Shown: positions 7,928 through 16,165, counted from the stretch's first letter. The stretch: DNA of 20,448 bases from Ignavibacteriaceae bacterium (GCA_025449775.1 JANWIS010000114.1:1-20448); one strand, 5' to 3'. Translations and numbers: made by a program. The notes: generated by a model from the letters alone, not told the origin.

Positions 7928-10900
7928 ATGAGGGTCAGCTTAAGAATCCTGCTTATAAACTTTATAATAGTTGCCTTGATTTTAGGCAGTTCAGCCTTTG
8001 CATTCTATTCTGTAATGTATAATGTTTTATTCTCTCAACAATCCCACCAGCTGGTAAGCGCTTCCAATAGTTTTATTTATGAATTGAGATCAAAAATTAT
8101 TGAATGCGAAGATGAACTGTTAACTCTTTCCGCTTCTGAAATGGAAATGAGTTTCAGAACGAAGAATTTAAAAACTACGAATATTGATTTCATTCTCCGT
8201 CTTGAAAAATCATCCCGGACCATTATTGATTTAGCAATTAACAGCAATGTTTATTTGCCCGACAGGAAGATTACATTAGACGATTTTTTATACTATAATC
8301 CGTACGCATTAACTTTAGAAGTTGAGCAAGGAAAAAATGAGAGTGTTTTCTTTGGAAGAATGATAACCCCACTTTTATTAGATGATCTGTCACAAAAAAT
8401 AAATTCAGATGTTGCAATTGTTTGGAACGGCTCACCAACTGATCTTTCAAACTCATCACAAAATCAAAAATTCCTATACTTGCTTACCAAAGCAAATGAA
8501 TTCCTAAAAGACAAAAAGAATTTTGAACTCTATTCAGAAGGCACCGAATCGACAGACATAATTGCTGCAGTTTATAAACCATCTCTGAACATTAACAGTC
8601 AGAGCAAAATTTATTTTCTCATCTTTACTTCACTTGCCGAAACCGGTGAACTCCGGTCAACACTAAAGGACCTGTTTATAATAATGGGACTTGCAGGGAT
8701 AATATTATCACTAATATTTACATATGTTTTTACTGATAAGTTGAGGAAACAAATTTCGGAACTTGGCAGAGCGACCGAACAAACTTATTCAGGAAATTTT
8801 GCTCATCGAATTGTTATAAAAAGTAAGGATGAAATTGGAAAGCTAGGTGAAGCATTTAATAAAATGCTTGACGAGCTCAATAAAAAAGAAAAAGCTAAGA
8901 ATGAGTATTCTGACTTTATAGCGTTAATAAATCAGAACCCGACACTCCAGGAAATATCTGAAGCATCGCTGATAAAAATTATTAATAGCGGAGGATTTAC
9001 TGTCGGTGCACTTTATAGTGTTGATGATAACGAAATTACGCTTATTAGTTCTTATGGTTTTGGGCAGACTGATAACAATCAGCCGAAAGAATTTGCTTTA
9101 CACAACCGGGTTCTTAAAACAAAAGAAAAGCTTGAATTGTTTTCTGAAGATTCATTACCCGTAATTGTTTCCGGGTTAATGGAGATAAAAATAAAATATC
9201 TGCTTTTACTTCCAATTCTTTACAATAATAAAATTACGGCGCTACTTGAGCTTGGCTCAATAAATAAACCCAACGATGAAGTTGTTGATTACCTTGAAAA
9301 AATTAAAAGTCAGCTTGCAATCGGCATTACCAATTCAAAAGCATTTGTTCAAATGGAAAATTTTGTTGCCGAACTAAAGAAGCTCAATGATGATTACCAG
9401 AAACAAAATATCCAGATAAAACAACAGAACGAAACTCTCATCGAACTGCATAATGAATTAAGAGAACAGGCAGAAGAACTTGAACGGCAGAAAGAAAAAG
9501 CTGAGGAATCGACAAGGATAAAATCACAAGTCCTTGCAAGCATGTCGCACGAACTGAGAACACCGATGAATTCGATACTCGGACTAACAGAATTAATTCT
9601 GGAAAAGGCGCATCTGGAAACTAAAAACAAAGAACGCCTTGAAGTTGTGCTGAACAGTGGAAAGAGACTTATGCATTTGATCAACGACATATTGGATCTT
9701 TCCAAAATTGAAGCAGGAAAGATGGAAATCAGGTATGAAGATGTTATCCTTGATGAAATGATTGAAGAGATTTCTGCTTCCATTACTCCGCTCGTAAGTA
9801 AAAAAGGAATAGGTTTTCAAATTCAAAGAGATCTTGATACCCGGATTCTTATTAATACTGATAAAGGAAAAGTTATCCAGGTATTAATAAATCTGCTCGG
9901 TAATGCAATTAAGTTTACGGAAGAAGGCGGTGTAATGCTGAAGATGTATGCTGCTAACAAAATGCTAAACTTTGATGTAATTGATACGGGCATTGGTATA
10001 TCGGAAGCTGATGAGAAATTAATTTTTGAAGAGTTCAGACAGGTAGACGGCTCAACAACCAGGAAATACAGCGGATCCGGATTGGGACTGGCAATCTCCC
10101 AAAAAATATCCGATATGCTCAGCGGAAGCATCTCTTTAAAAAGTCGTGTTAATGAAGGTTCAACATTTACTTTTTCAATCCCGCTGAGGTATGTCGATTC
10201 TAAACTGCCGGAACCACAAAATAAAATAAATGTTGGTACGCTCATTAAGAACAGGCAGAACCCGATTCTTGTTATTGATGATGATGAAGAGATAAGGTAC
10301 ACGATCGGACAGTATCTTCTTTCAAAAGGATATGAAGTAATATTTGCAGAAGATGGAGATAAAGGACTGAAAATGGCAATTGAATTTCAGCCATTTGCAA
10401 TTACTCTCGATGTAATGCTTCCCGGAAAAGATGGATGGAGCGTGCTGAAAGAATTGAAAGGAAATTTGATAACTAAAGATATTCCTGTAATACTTGTATC
10501 TATACTTGGTGATAAAAATGTTGGCTATGAATTAGGCGCTTTCGAATATTTTGTAAAACCGATTTCTTCTGAGAAATTACTTTCCGCATTTACCAAGCTC
10601 GAAAATCTTGCTCACAAGCCGATACAAAAAATTGTTGTAGTGGATGACGACGAACTTGAGTTCGAGAAGTTTAAAAAAGAATTTGCCTCGGACGATATAA
10701 GGGTTGAATATATTAAGGAGAGTGAATATGCATTTAGTAAAATTGCCGAAGTTCAGCCGGACCTTATTATCCTTGATCTTATGATGCCGAAGATAGACGG
10801 AGTTACACTTTCATATAAGCTTAAGTCTAATATAAAAACCAAGCACATTCCGATAATAATAAGTACTGCAAAAGAACTTAGTGAAGAAGAAAGAAATTCT

Positions 10901-11470
10901 TTGAATAACATTGTTGAAAATATTGCAGTAAAATCTAAAGAGCATCCACTTGATGTATTAAAAGTTGTAAGGGAACGAATAGAAATGCAGGAGTCTAATT
11001 TTTCCAGCATGCCGGCAAATAGAAACAATCAGGAAATTATATCAGAAGATAAAATTATTAATGAAATACAGGATGAGATTGATCAAAGTTTTGTACTGGA
11101 AGTATTAATTGTAGATGACGACCCTGATACACTTTACACATTGGATGAAATAGTCCAGGCTTGCGGATGCAACACAATATTGGCTAAAGGCGGAAAGGAA
11201 TGCTTGTCTGCTTTACAGCAAAGAACGCCCGATCTTATACTTCTTGATATTATGATGCCCGAGATGGATGGATTCCAGACTATTAAGCAAATAAAAATAA
11301 ATGAAAAATGGACCGACATACCAGTATTTGCAGTTACTGCCAAAGCTATGAAAGACGATAAAGATATCGTATTAAAGCATGGATTTTCTGATTATATACC
11401 GAAACCTGTCAATCCAACCATTGTGTCTTTCAAGATTCACAAACTTATTTCCCAGCTAAAAGCAGAGTAA
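7928..11470 (+). CDS. Membrane hybrid histidine kinase: sensor-HAMP-GAF-HisKA-HATPase-REC-REC-REC
   Basis: This is a 1180-residue sensor kinase. Domains in order: membrane helix 1 (about 5-28), an extracytoplasmic sensor domain of about 220 residues, helix 2 (about 248-268), HAMP (about 269-322), a GAF-like domain (about 340-465), a coiled coil (about 470-530), HisKA with His541 (SHELRTPMNS), and an HATPase with N box (LINLLGNAIKFTEEGG), G1 (DTGIGIS) and G2 (GSGLGLAIS). Three receivers follow, with phosphoacceptors Asp828, Asp950 and Asp1107. Receivers 1 and 3 have a normal KP; receiver 2 reads VKSKEHP without the proline. There is no HPt domain, although hybrid kinases normally need one to pass phosphate on. 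It lies directly after the receiver-only gene and ends one base before the REC-DHp gene. The sensor domain is not recognised, so the stimulus is unknown. Confidence 0.92.
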   Translation: MRVSLRILLINFIIVALILGSSAFAFYSVMYNVLFSQQSHQLVSASNSFIYELRSKIIECEDELLTLSASEMEMSFRTKNLKTTNIDFILRLEKSSRTIIDLAINSNVYLPDRKITLDDFLYYNPYALTLEVEQGKNESVFFGRMITPLLLDDLSQKINSDVAIVWNGSPTDLSNSSQNQKFLYLLTKANEFLKDKKNFELYSEGTESTDIIAAVYKPSLNINSQSKIYFLIFTSLAETGELRSTLKDLFIIMGLAGIILSLIFTYVFTDKLRKQISELGRATEQTYSGNFAHRIVIKSKDEIGKLGEAFNKMLDELNKKEKAKNEYSDFIALINQNPTLQEISEASLIKIINSGGFTVGALYSVDDNEITLISSYGFGQTDNNQPKEFALHNRVLKTKEKLELFSEDSLPVIVSGLMEIKIKYLLLLPILYNNKITALLELGSINKPNDEVVDYLEKIKSQLAIGITNSKAFVQMENFVAELKKLNDDYQKQNIQIKQQNETLIELHNELREQAEELERQKEKAEESTRIKSQVLASMSHELRTPMNSILGLTELILEKAHLETKNKERLEVVLNSGKRLMHLINDILDLSKIEAGKMEIRYEDVILDEMIEEISASITPLVSKKGIGFQIQRDLDTRILINTDKGKVIQVLINLLGNAIKFTEEGGVMLKMYAANKMLNFDVIDTGIGISEADEKLIFEEFRQVDGSTTRKYSGSGLGLAISQKISDMLSGSISLKSRVNEGSTFTFSIPLRYVDSKLPEPQNKINVGTLIKNRQNPILVIDDDEEIRYTIGQYLLSKGYEVIFAEDGDKGLKMAIEFQPFAITLDVMLPGKDGWSVLKELKGNLITKDIPVILVSILGDKNVGYELGAFEYFVKPISSEKLLSAFTKLENLAHKPIQKIVVVDDDELEFEKFKKEFASDDIRVEYIKESEYAFSKIAEVQPDLIILDLMMPKIDGVTLSYKLKSNIKTKHIPIIISTAKELSEEERNSLNNIVENIAVKSKEHPLDVLKVVRERIEMQESNFSSMPANRNNQEIISEDKIINEIQDEIDQSFVLEVLIVDDDPDTLYTLDEIVQACGCNTILAKGGKECLSALQQRTPDLILLDIMMPEMDGFQTIKQIKINEKWTDIPVFAVTAKAMKDDKDIVLKHGFSDYIPKPVNPTIVSFKIHKLISQLKAE

Positions 11471-12142
11471 ATGAAGAAAATTCTTGTAATAGATGACTTA
11501 CCCGAAAATGTTTTTATTTTACAAGACCGGTTGGAGAATGAAGGTTATGAAGTTCTAACTGCATATGACGGGAATACAGGAGTTGAAAAAGCCCGTACGC
11601 ATTTACCCGATTTAATACTCCTCGATGTAATGATGCCGGACATAACCGGATTTGAAGTTTGTAAAATTCTTGTTAATGATGAGAAGACAAAACATATCCC
11701 GATAATTCTGGTTACAGCAAAAGCTGGTGCTGAAGATATTAAAGAAGGACTTGAAGCCGGAGCTTTTGATTATGTTAAAAAGCCATTCAGCAGGGTTGAG
11801 ATAATTGCACGAGTAAAATCTGCACTCAAATTATCCGAAGCGAATAAACAACTCCTGGAAATTGAAAAGCGGATAACATTTGTTGCTACTGTTGTAACAG
11901 CAAATCATAAAATCAAACAACCATTAACTCTTCTTAGTCTGGCTTCTGCAGCAATAAAAAGGGAATTAAAAAAAGAAACTATTTCCAAAGAAGCAATTCT
12001 TGGTCGTGTCCAATATGTTGATACAGCTGTTAAAGAAATTGCAGCCGTACTTACCAAGCTTAATTCTATTACGAATCCGGAACTATCCGATTACACAAAG
12101 AATATAAAAATGGTTAAAGTGGATGAAGAGGAAATTAAATGA
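11471..12142 (+). CDS. Response regulator with a DHp-like C-terminal domain (REC-DHp, no ATPase domain)
   Basis: This 223-residue protein starts immediately after the hybrid kinase stop codon. Residues 1-120 are a complete receiver: Asp52 (LLDVMMP), Thr and Lys104 (VKKPFSR). A coiled linker follows. Residues about 137-200 then resemble the two-helix dimerisation/phosphoacceptor domain of histidine kinases: ANHKIKQPLTLL has the H-x-x-x-Q/N-P-L-T pattern of an H box, with His146 as the candidate phosphoacceptor. A second helix (VQYVDTAVKEIAAVLTKL) sits where DHp helix 2 would be. No N or G boxes follow; the protein ends about 20 residues later. It may act as the histidine phosphotransferase that the upstream kinase lacks. 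Alternatively the helices are a dimerisation output or a decayed kinase. The REC call is firm; the DHp reading is pattern-based. Confidence 0.85.
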   Translation: MKKILVIDDLPENVFILQDRLENEGYEVLTAYDGNTGVEKARTHLPDLILLDVMMPDITGFEVCKILVNDEKTKHIPIILVTAKAGAEDIKEGLEAGAFDYVKKPFSRVEIIARVKSALKLSEANKQLLEIEKRITFVATVVTANHKIKQPLTLLSLASAAIKRELKKETISKEAILGRVQYVDTAVKEIAAVLTKLNSITNPELSDYTKNIKMVKVDEEEIK

Positions 12143-14102
12143 GCTTTTGTATTGTTGCCAGCATCGTTTCGAACTCGTAGGGTTTCTGGATCTGGCCATT
12201 GATGTGATATTTTAAAAGTTCTGATTCATCATCAACCCACATACTTCCCGAAGATAAAATTATTGGTATATCAAAATTAAGCTTTCTTATTTCAGCAATT
12301 GTGTCCAGCCCGGACAATCCCGGCATATTGTAATCAATAATTGCAAGATCAACTTTTATTTCTTCAGTCAAAACCTTGAGCACTTCATTTCCCGAAATAA
12401 CTCTTATCACGGTATAACCAGTGGTTTCCAGAAGTTCGGAGAGAAGGTCACTGAGCATCGGCTCGTCATCTGCGAGTAAAATTATTTTTTCAGCAGGCTT
12501 AGCTTTTGTTTCTTTTTGAGGTTCAAATGCCGGGATATAAACATCAAAAGTTGTACCTGTGCCCTGCTTGCTTGAAACATCTATGAACCCGTTATGTGCT
12601 TTTATTATTCCATAGCTTACATATAATCCTAAACCTGAACCGGTGTCTTTTGATTTAGTTGAGAAATATGGATCGAATATTTTTGTAAGATTTATTTCTT
12701 CAATGCCTTCGCCATTATCCTGAACAGAGAACCTAACAAAATTTCCAGTGCTTAAAAGAGGAAAATAAATTAAATTATTATTATCTATCGTAATATTCTT
12801 TGCAGTGATTTTTATTTTACCTTTGCCGTTGGTTGCTTCTTTTGCATTTACACACAAATTGAGTAGTACCTGGGAAATTTCTGTACTATTACCGACTATA
12901 TCATATAATCTTTCATCGATTTCTTCAGTGAACAAAATTGATTTCGGAAAAGTTTGTGTAATAATTTTCACTATTTCGTTTAAAACCTTGTGAGATTTTA
13001 CCAGCTCTTTTCTTTTAGGTGTTGGTTTGCCAAATGAAAGCATATTTTTAGTTAAGTCTCTCGCACGTACTGAACAGCTCTCGATGTTATCAATGAGTTT
13101 TTGAATCGGTTCGGTCTGATCAACTCTCTTCCGTAATAAGTTTACACTTCCGAATATGCTCGATAGGAGATTGCCGAAATCATGTGCAATTCCACTCGAA
13201 AGCTTACCGATAGTTTCGAGTTTCTGGGCTTGCAATAATCTTAATTCAAGAGTAGCATTTAAATCTCGCATGCTGATATTACTGATTACAAATGTTAAAA
13301 GAGTAGCGAACTGCTCCAATAAGTCTATTTCATCCTTGCTAAAATAGTTTTGATATTTTCCTACTATTAAAGTTGCAATCAGCTTGTCATCAAAAAAACA
13401 TGGCGAGATTATCATGCAATTGCAGCCGATGATTGTTGCGATGTTTCTTCCAATATTATTAATTTCATTTTTAGCTACTAATGAACGTTTGTTTGATGTT
13501 AGCCATTTAGTAATAAAATTGAAATCAGCACGAATAGTTTTTTCAACCACAGATTTGGTTTTAATGAAATTTTTCGGATCAAAATATTTAAACTCAATTC
13601 CTGGTTTATCACCCCAAAGGGCAACCAAACCGAAATCACCTCCGCTTAGTCGAGTTGATTTCAAAAGTATTTCTGCAATAAGCGTATCAATTGAATTTTC
13701 CTTTACTAACAGAGTTAAGATCTCCTGCAGCTCAATCCTGAAGTCAAATTTTGGTAATTGAGAAATTTTTCCTTCACTCACCTGTGTAATTAATTCAAGC
13801 TTATAACCTTCCGGCTGTTTCTTTTTTCCCACTTTGAAAAGCGGAGTTATACGGATATCATTTTTGTTTTTTGGAAGAGAAAAGGTAACAGGATTATTTT
13901 CTGGCAGTGTAATGCTTTCGAAAATTCCGGCTGATCGAAAAAGATTTGAAATGCTAATTCCCTTCAACCGGCTAAGTTCAAAACTCTCTTTAAAGTTTTT
14001 ATTGTACCAGATTATTTTTTGTTTGTTGTCGGTAATTGCGATAGGTAATAATTCTCCCAGGATTAAATCAGGAGAATATTTGGCAAATATGCTCGCAGGC
14101 AT
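12135..14102 (-). CDS. Soluble hybrid histidine kinase: PAS-GAF-HisKA-HATPase-REC
   Basis: This is a 655-residue kinase with no membrane helix. A short PAS domain (about 8-70, including LPIAITDNKQKIIWYNKNF) is followed by a GAF domain (about 118-275). HisKA has His307 (SGIAHDFGNLLSSI). HATPase runs from about 400 to 520, with N box LLNLCVNAKEAT, G1 QDNGEGIEE and G2 GSGLGLYVSYG. A C-terminal receiver has Asp590 (AIIDYNMPG), Ser in ILSSGS and Lys in QKPYEF. The H-box style is that of NtrB-like kinases, which fits the NtrC-type regulator encoded 6 bp upstream on the same strand. ATG 14102 has no clear Shine-Dalgarno, so translation probably depends on coupling to that gene. The 3' end overlaps the convergent REC-DHp gene by 8 bp. 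Input is presumably a cytoplasmic signal; its nature is unknown. Confidence 0.9.
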   Translation of the reverse strand: MPASIFAKYSPDLILGELLPIAITDNKQKIIWYNKNFKESFELSRLKGISISNLFRSAGIFESITLPENNPVTFSLPKNKNDIRITPLFKVGKKKQPEGYKLELITQVSEGKISQLPKFDFRIELQEILTLLVKENSIDTLIAEILLKSTRLSGGDFGLVALWGDKPGIEFKYFDPKNFIKTKSVVEKTIRADFNFITKWLTSNKRSLVAKNEINNIGRNIATIIGCNCMIISPCFFDDKLIATLIVGKYQNYFSKDEIDLLEQFATLLTFVISNISMRDLNATLELRLLQAQKLETIGKLSSGIAHDFGNLLSSIFGSVNLLRKRVDQTEPIQKLIDNIESCSVRARDLTKNMLSFGKPTPKRKELVKSHKVLNEIVKIITQTFPKSILFTEEIDERLYDIVGNSTEISQVLLNLCVNAKEATNGKGKIKITAKNITIDNNNLIYFPLLSTGNFVRFSVQDNGEGIEEINLTKIFDPYFSTKSKDTGSGLGLYVSYGIIKAHNGFIDVSSKQGTGTTFDVYIPAFEPQKETKAKPAEKIILLADDEPMLSDLLSELLETTGYTVIRVISGNEVLKVLTEEIKVDLAIIDYNMPGLSGLDTIAEIRKLNFDIPIILSSGSMWVDDESELLKYHINGQIQKPYEFETMLATIQKLI

Positions 14103-14108
14103 TTAAAG

Positions 14109-15476
14109 TTAAACTGGCTTTAATTCGTATTTTTTTATCTTCGTATAAAGTGTCTTCGGGCTAATTCCAAGCTGGTTTGCGGTCTGAGTTCTGTCCCACC
14201 TGTTTTTATCAAGAACTTTTTTAATGTGCCATCTTTCCAAATCTTCCATGCTCAGTATTTCTTCAACCTCATCAAATTCAGAAAACTTTCTTGATTGCAT
14301 TTGGTAAGATTGGGGAAGATTCAGATCATCTGGATGAATTACATCTCCTTCGGCAAATATGAGCGCTCTTTCGATAATGTGTTCAAGCTCTCTGATATTT
14401 CCGTTAAATGAATAACCAACAAGCATCTCTTCTGATTGTGTAGAAAGATGTTTTGGAGACCTGATCGGAGTTTTCTCTTTGATGAAATAGTTTGCGAGAA
14501 GAAGTATATCATCTTTACGATCTCTTAAAGGAGGAATAGTAAGCGTTATCACATTTAATCTAAACAATAAATCCTTTCGGAAATTTTTATTATCTGCTTC
14601 TTCAAGAAGATTCCTGTTTGTTGCACCAATTACTCTTACATTGGATGTTAAAGTTGTTATTCCACCAATTCGTCTATACTCGCCATTCTCTAAGAAGCGC
14701 AATAGTTTTGGTTGCAATGTAAGACTTAACTCACCAATTTCATCCAGGAAAAGAGATCCGCCGTGTGCAATTTCTACCAAACCTTGTTTTGTGTTTTTTG
14801 CATCGGTGAATGCACCCTTTTCATGTCCGAACAATTCACTTTCTATCAGTTGATCAGGTAAAGAAGCACAATTGATTACAACAAACGGTTTATCTTTTCG
14901 TGCGGAATGTTTATGAATATATTCAGCCAATAATTCCTTACCGGTTCCGGTTTCACCCTCGATAAGAATATTTGAGTCTGATGTTGCCGCTTTGTTGGCA
15001 AGACTTAATACTCTTTTTAGTTGTACACTATTGCCGATCATAGTATCTGAACCCTTCTTACTAATTTCCTTTGTAAGAATTTCAGTTTTAACAATTAGCT
15101 CTTTATGTTCAAGTGCACGGTTTACCGTTAAGAGCAGGTCATCAAACTCATAAGGCTTGGTAATAAAATCATAAGCACCGGATTTAATACAATCGATGGC
15201 TTTTCTCATTTCACCCTGTGCTGAAAGAATTATTGTTTGCAGTGATGCGTTATATTCTTTTACAAATTTTAAAACTTCCTCACCTTGAACTTCACGCATG
15301 TTCAAATCCAGCATTAGAACATCATAGTTAGATCTCTTGATAGCTTCGATTGCATATTTTCCATCATACACTATGTCGACTTCAAACCCTTCTTCAAGCA
15401 GCTGTTCTTTCAAAAGATAACAGAGGGTCTCATCGTCGTCACAGATAAGAATTTTGGAATTTTTTAAGGATGCCAT
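14109..15476 (-). CDS. NtrC-family sigma-54-dependent response regulator
   Basis: This is a transcriptional activator of RpoN promoters. The 455 residues hold a receiver (1-120; Asp13-15, Asp57, Lys107), an AAA+ domain with Walker A GETGTGKE at 174-181, the sigma-54-contacting GAFTDA at 221-226, Walker B (GGSLFLDEIGEL) and an arginine-finger region. The C-terminal Fis-type helix-turn-helix reads WDRTQTANQLGISPKTLYTKIK. One oddity: the receiver has LDLNMREVQG, with Arg in place of the usual Pro three residues after the phosphoacceptor. I chose ATG 15476 over the TTG at 15488 because a GGCGG-like stretch (15482-15486) sits at suitable spacing before the ATG. The kinase gene follows 6 bp downstream, so the pair is very likely a cognate two-component system. 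No convincing -24/-12 sigma-54 promoter was found by eye in the window, so the targets remain unknown. Confidence 0.93.
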   Translation of the reverse strand: MASLKNSKILICDDDETLCYLLKEQLLEEGFEVDIVYDGKYAIEAIKRSNYDVLMLDLNMREVQGEEVLKFVKEYNASLQTIILSAQGEMRKAIDCIKSGAYDFITKPYEFDDLLLTVNRALEHKELIVKTEILTKEISKKGSDTMIGNSVQLKRVLSLANKAATSDSNILIEGETGTGKELLAEYIHKHSARKDKPFVVINCASLPDQLIESELFGHEKGAFTDAKNTKQGLVEIAHGGSLFLDEIGELSLTLQPKLLRFLENGEYRRIGGITTLTSNVRVIGATNRNLLEEADNKNFRKDLLFRLNVITLTIPPLRDRKDDILLLANYFIKEKTPIRSPKHLSTQSEEMLVGYSFNGNIRELEHIIERALIFAEGDVIHPDDLNLPQSYQMQSRKFSEFDEVEEILSMEDLERWHIKKVLDKNRWDRTQTANQLGISPKTLYTKIKKYELKPV

Positions 15477-15514
15477 ATTTACCGCCAATCGATTTTATTA
15501 GAGAAAAGCTTCAT

Positions 15515-15546
15515 TTTGTATTCGAAATTTCACTTAGCTATATTTG
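15515..15546 (+). promoter_or_regulatory. Bacteroidota-type promoter for tRNA-Lys
   Basis: TTTG at 15515-15518 and TATATTTG at 15539-15546 are separated by 20 nt. The second is an exact match to the Bacteroidota -7 consensus TAnnTTTG, and the first matches the -33 TTTG/TTG element. Transcription would begin about 10 nt before the tRNA. Confidence 0.6.
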
Positions 15547-15562
15547 CAATTCTTATTTTTAA

Positions 15563-15634
15563 GGGCGCGTAGCTCAGGGGTAGAGCATCTGCCTTTTAAG
15601 CAGAGGGTCGGTGGTTCGAAACCACCCGCGCTCA
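15563..15634 (+). tRNA. tRNA-Lys (anticodon UUU)
   Basis: This is a complete 72-nt cloverleaf. The acceptor GGGCGCG (15563-15569) pairs with CGCGCTC (15627-15633) with one G-U pair. The D arm GCTC/GAGC has an AGGGGTA loop, and the anticodon stem is TCTGC/GCAGA. The loop CTTTTAA carries TTT at 15595-15597. The variable loop is GGGTC, and the T arm GGTGG/CCACC has loop TTCGAAA. The discriminator is A15634. CCA is not encoded. A T-rich stretch 11-18 nt downstream may help end transcription. It stands alone, divergent from the NtrC-type regulator gene. Confidence 0.97.
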
Positions 15635-15773
15635 CTATATCTTCTTTTTTTATAAACATTTACAAAGAGCACTTCCTGCATATTTTTCAATTCGCAAGTC
15701 TTAATATTAATATATTAATGTAAAAACTACAAACTTTGCCCATTTCAAGCCTATTATAAAATCGCCTTTTCAA

Positions 15774-16163
15774 TTGGGTTATTTGGGCTTTTTATACTGG
15801 CATTATTTTAGCATTTTATTAGCAAAATTTTTAACTGAACATAATAAGGTAAACTTGGGTGAAATAGTTTTCTGGACCATTATCCGAACAGCAATCACAA
15901 TACCCAGCTTATGGATTTTGAAATCACATGTAGATTTTCAGCTTTGGTGGATGATCAGCATTGCTGCCATTTATGTGCTCATTATTCATCCGGCTATGGT
16001 TAGTTTCAGGTGGTTCGAAGCACGGAATAAAAAAGTAATTGAGTCGACTCTTTGCTCAAGCTGTAAAAGTTTTGACGCTTCAGCCGTACTTTGCATAAAA
16101 TACGATAAGCATCCAACTGAAGATTACGTTCCTTGCGATGGAGTTGAATGGGAACCGAAATAA
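15774..16163 (+). CDS. Small membrane protein with a C-terminal four-Cys motif, function unknown
   Basis: I do not recognise this protein. It has two or three hydrophobic segments, the clearest being IVFWTIIRTAITIPSLWIL and WWMISIAAIYVLIIHPAMV. A soluble tail of about 45 residues follows, with C-x2-C-x9-C-x13-C (CSSCKSF..LCIKYDKH..VPCDGVEWEP). This spacing suggests a zinc or Fe-S site on a membrane anchor. The start is uncertain: there is no in-frame ATG before the middle of the gene. TTG 15774 gives 129 residues but has no Shine-Dalgarno. TTG 15855 has AAGG at 15846-15849 and gives 102 residues, and may be the true start. The conserved-looking tail makes a real gene likely. Confidence 0.65.
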   Translation: MGYLGFLYWHYFSILLAKFLTEHNKVNLGEIVFWTIIRTAITIPSLWILKSHVDFQLWWMISIAAIYVLIIHPAMVSFRWFEARNKKVIESTLCSSCKSFDASAVLCIKYDKHPTEDYVPCDGVEWEPK

Positions 16164-16165
16164 TA

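Noticed and set aside
12805..14106. Plus-strand open frames opposite the PAS-GAF hybrid kinase (12805-12993, 13156-13347, 13384-13761, 13834-14106)
   Set aside because: They mirror the minus-strand kinase codons, show no domain or Shine-Dalgarno, and the kinase is continuous and complete across them.
15701..15718. AT-only palindromic stretch (TTAATATTAATATATTAA) as an operator or origin element
   Set aside because: Pure AT palindromes of this length are expected by chance in such AT-rich intergenic DNA, and nothing around it supports a role.
15610..16019. An 11-bp match to the tRNA-Lys T arm (GGTGGTTCGAA at 15610-15620 and 16009-16019), as if an att site of an integrated element
   Set aside because: The copy lies inside the four-Cys coding region, is only 11 bp, and no integrase or mobile gene is present between or beside the two copies. 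Probably chance.
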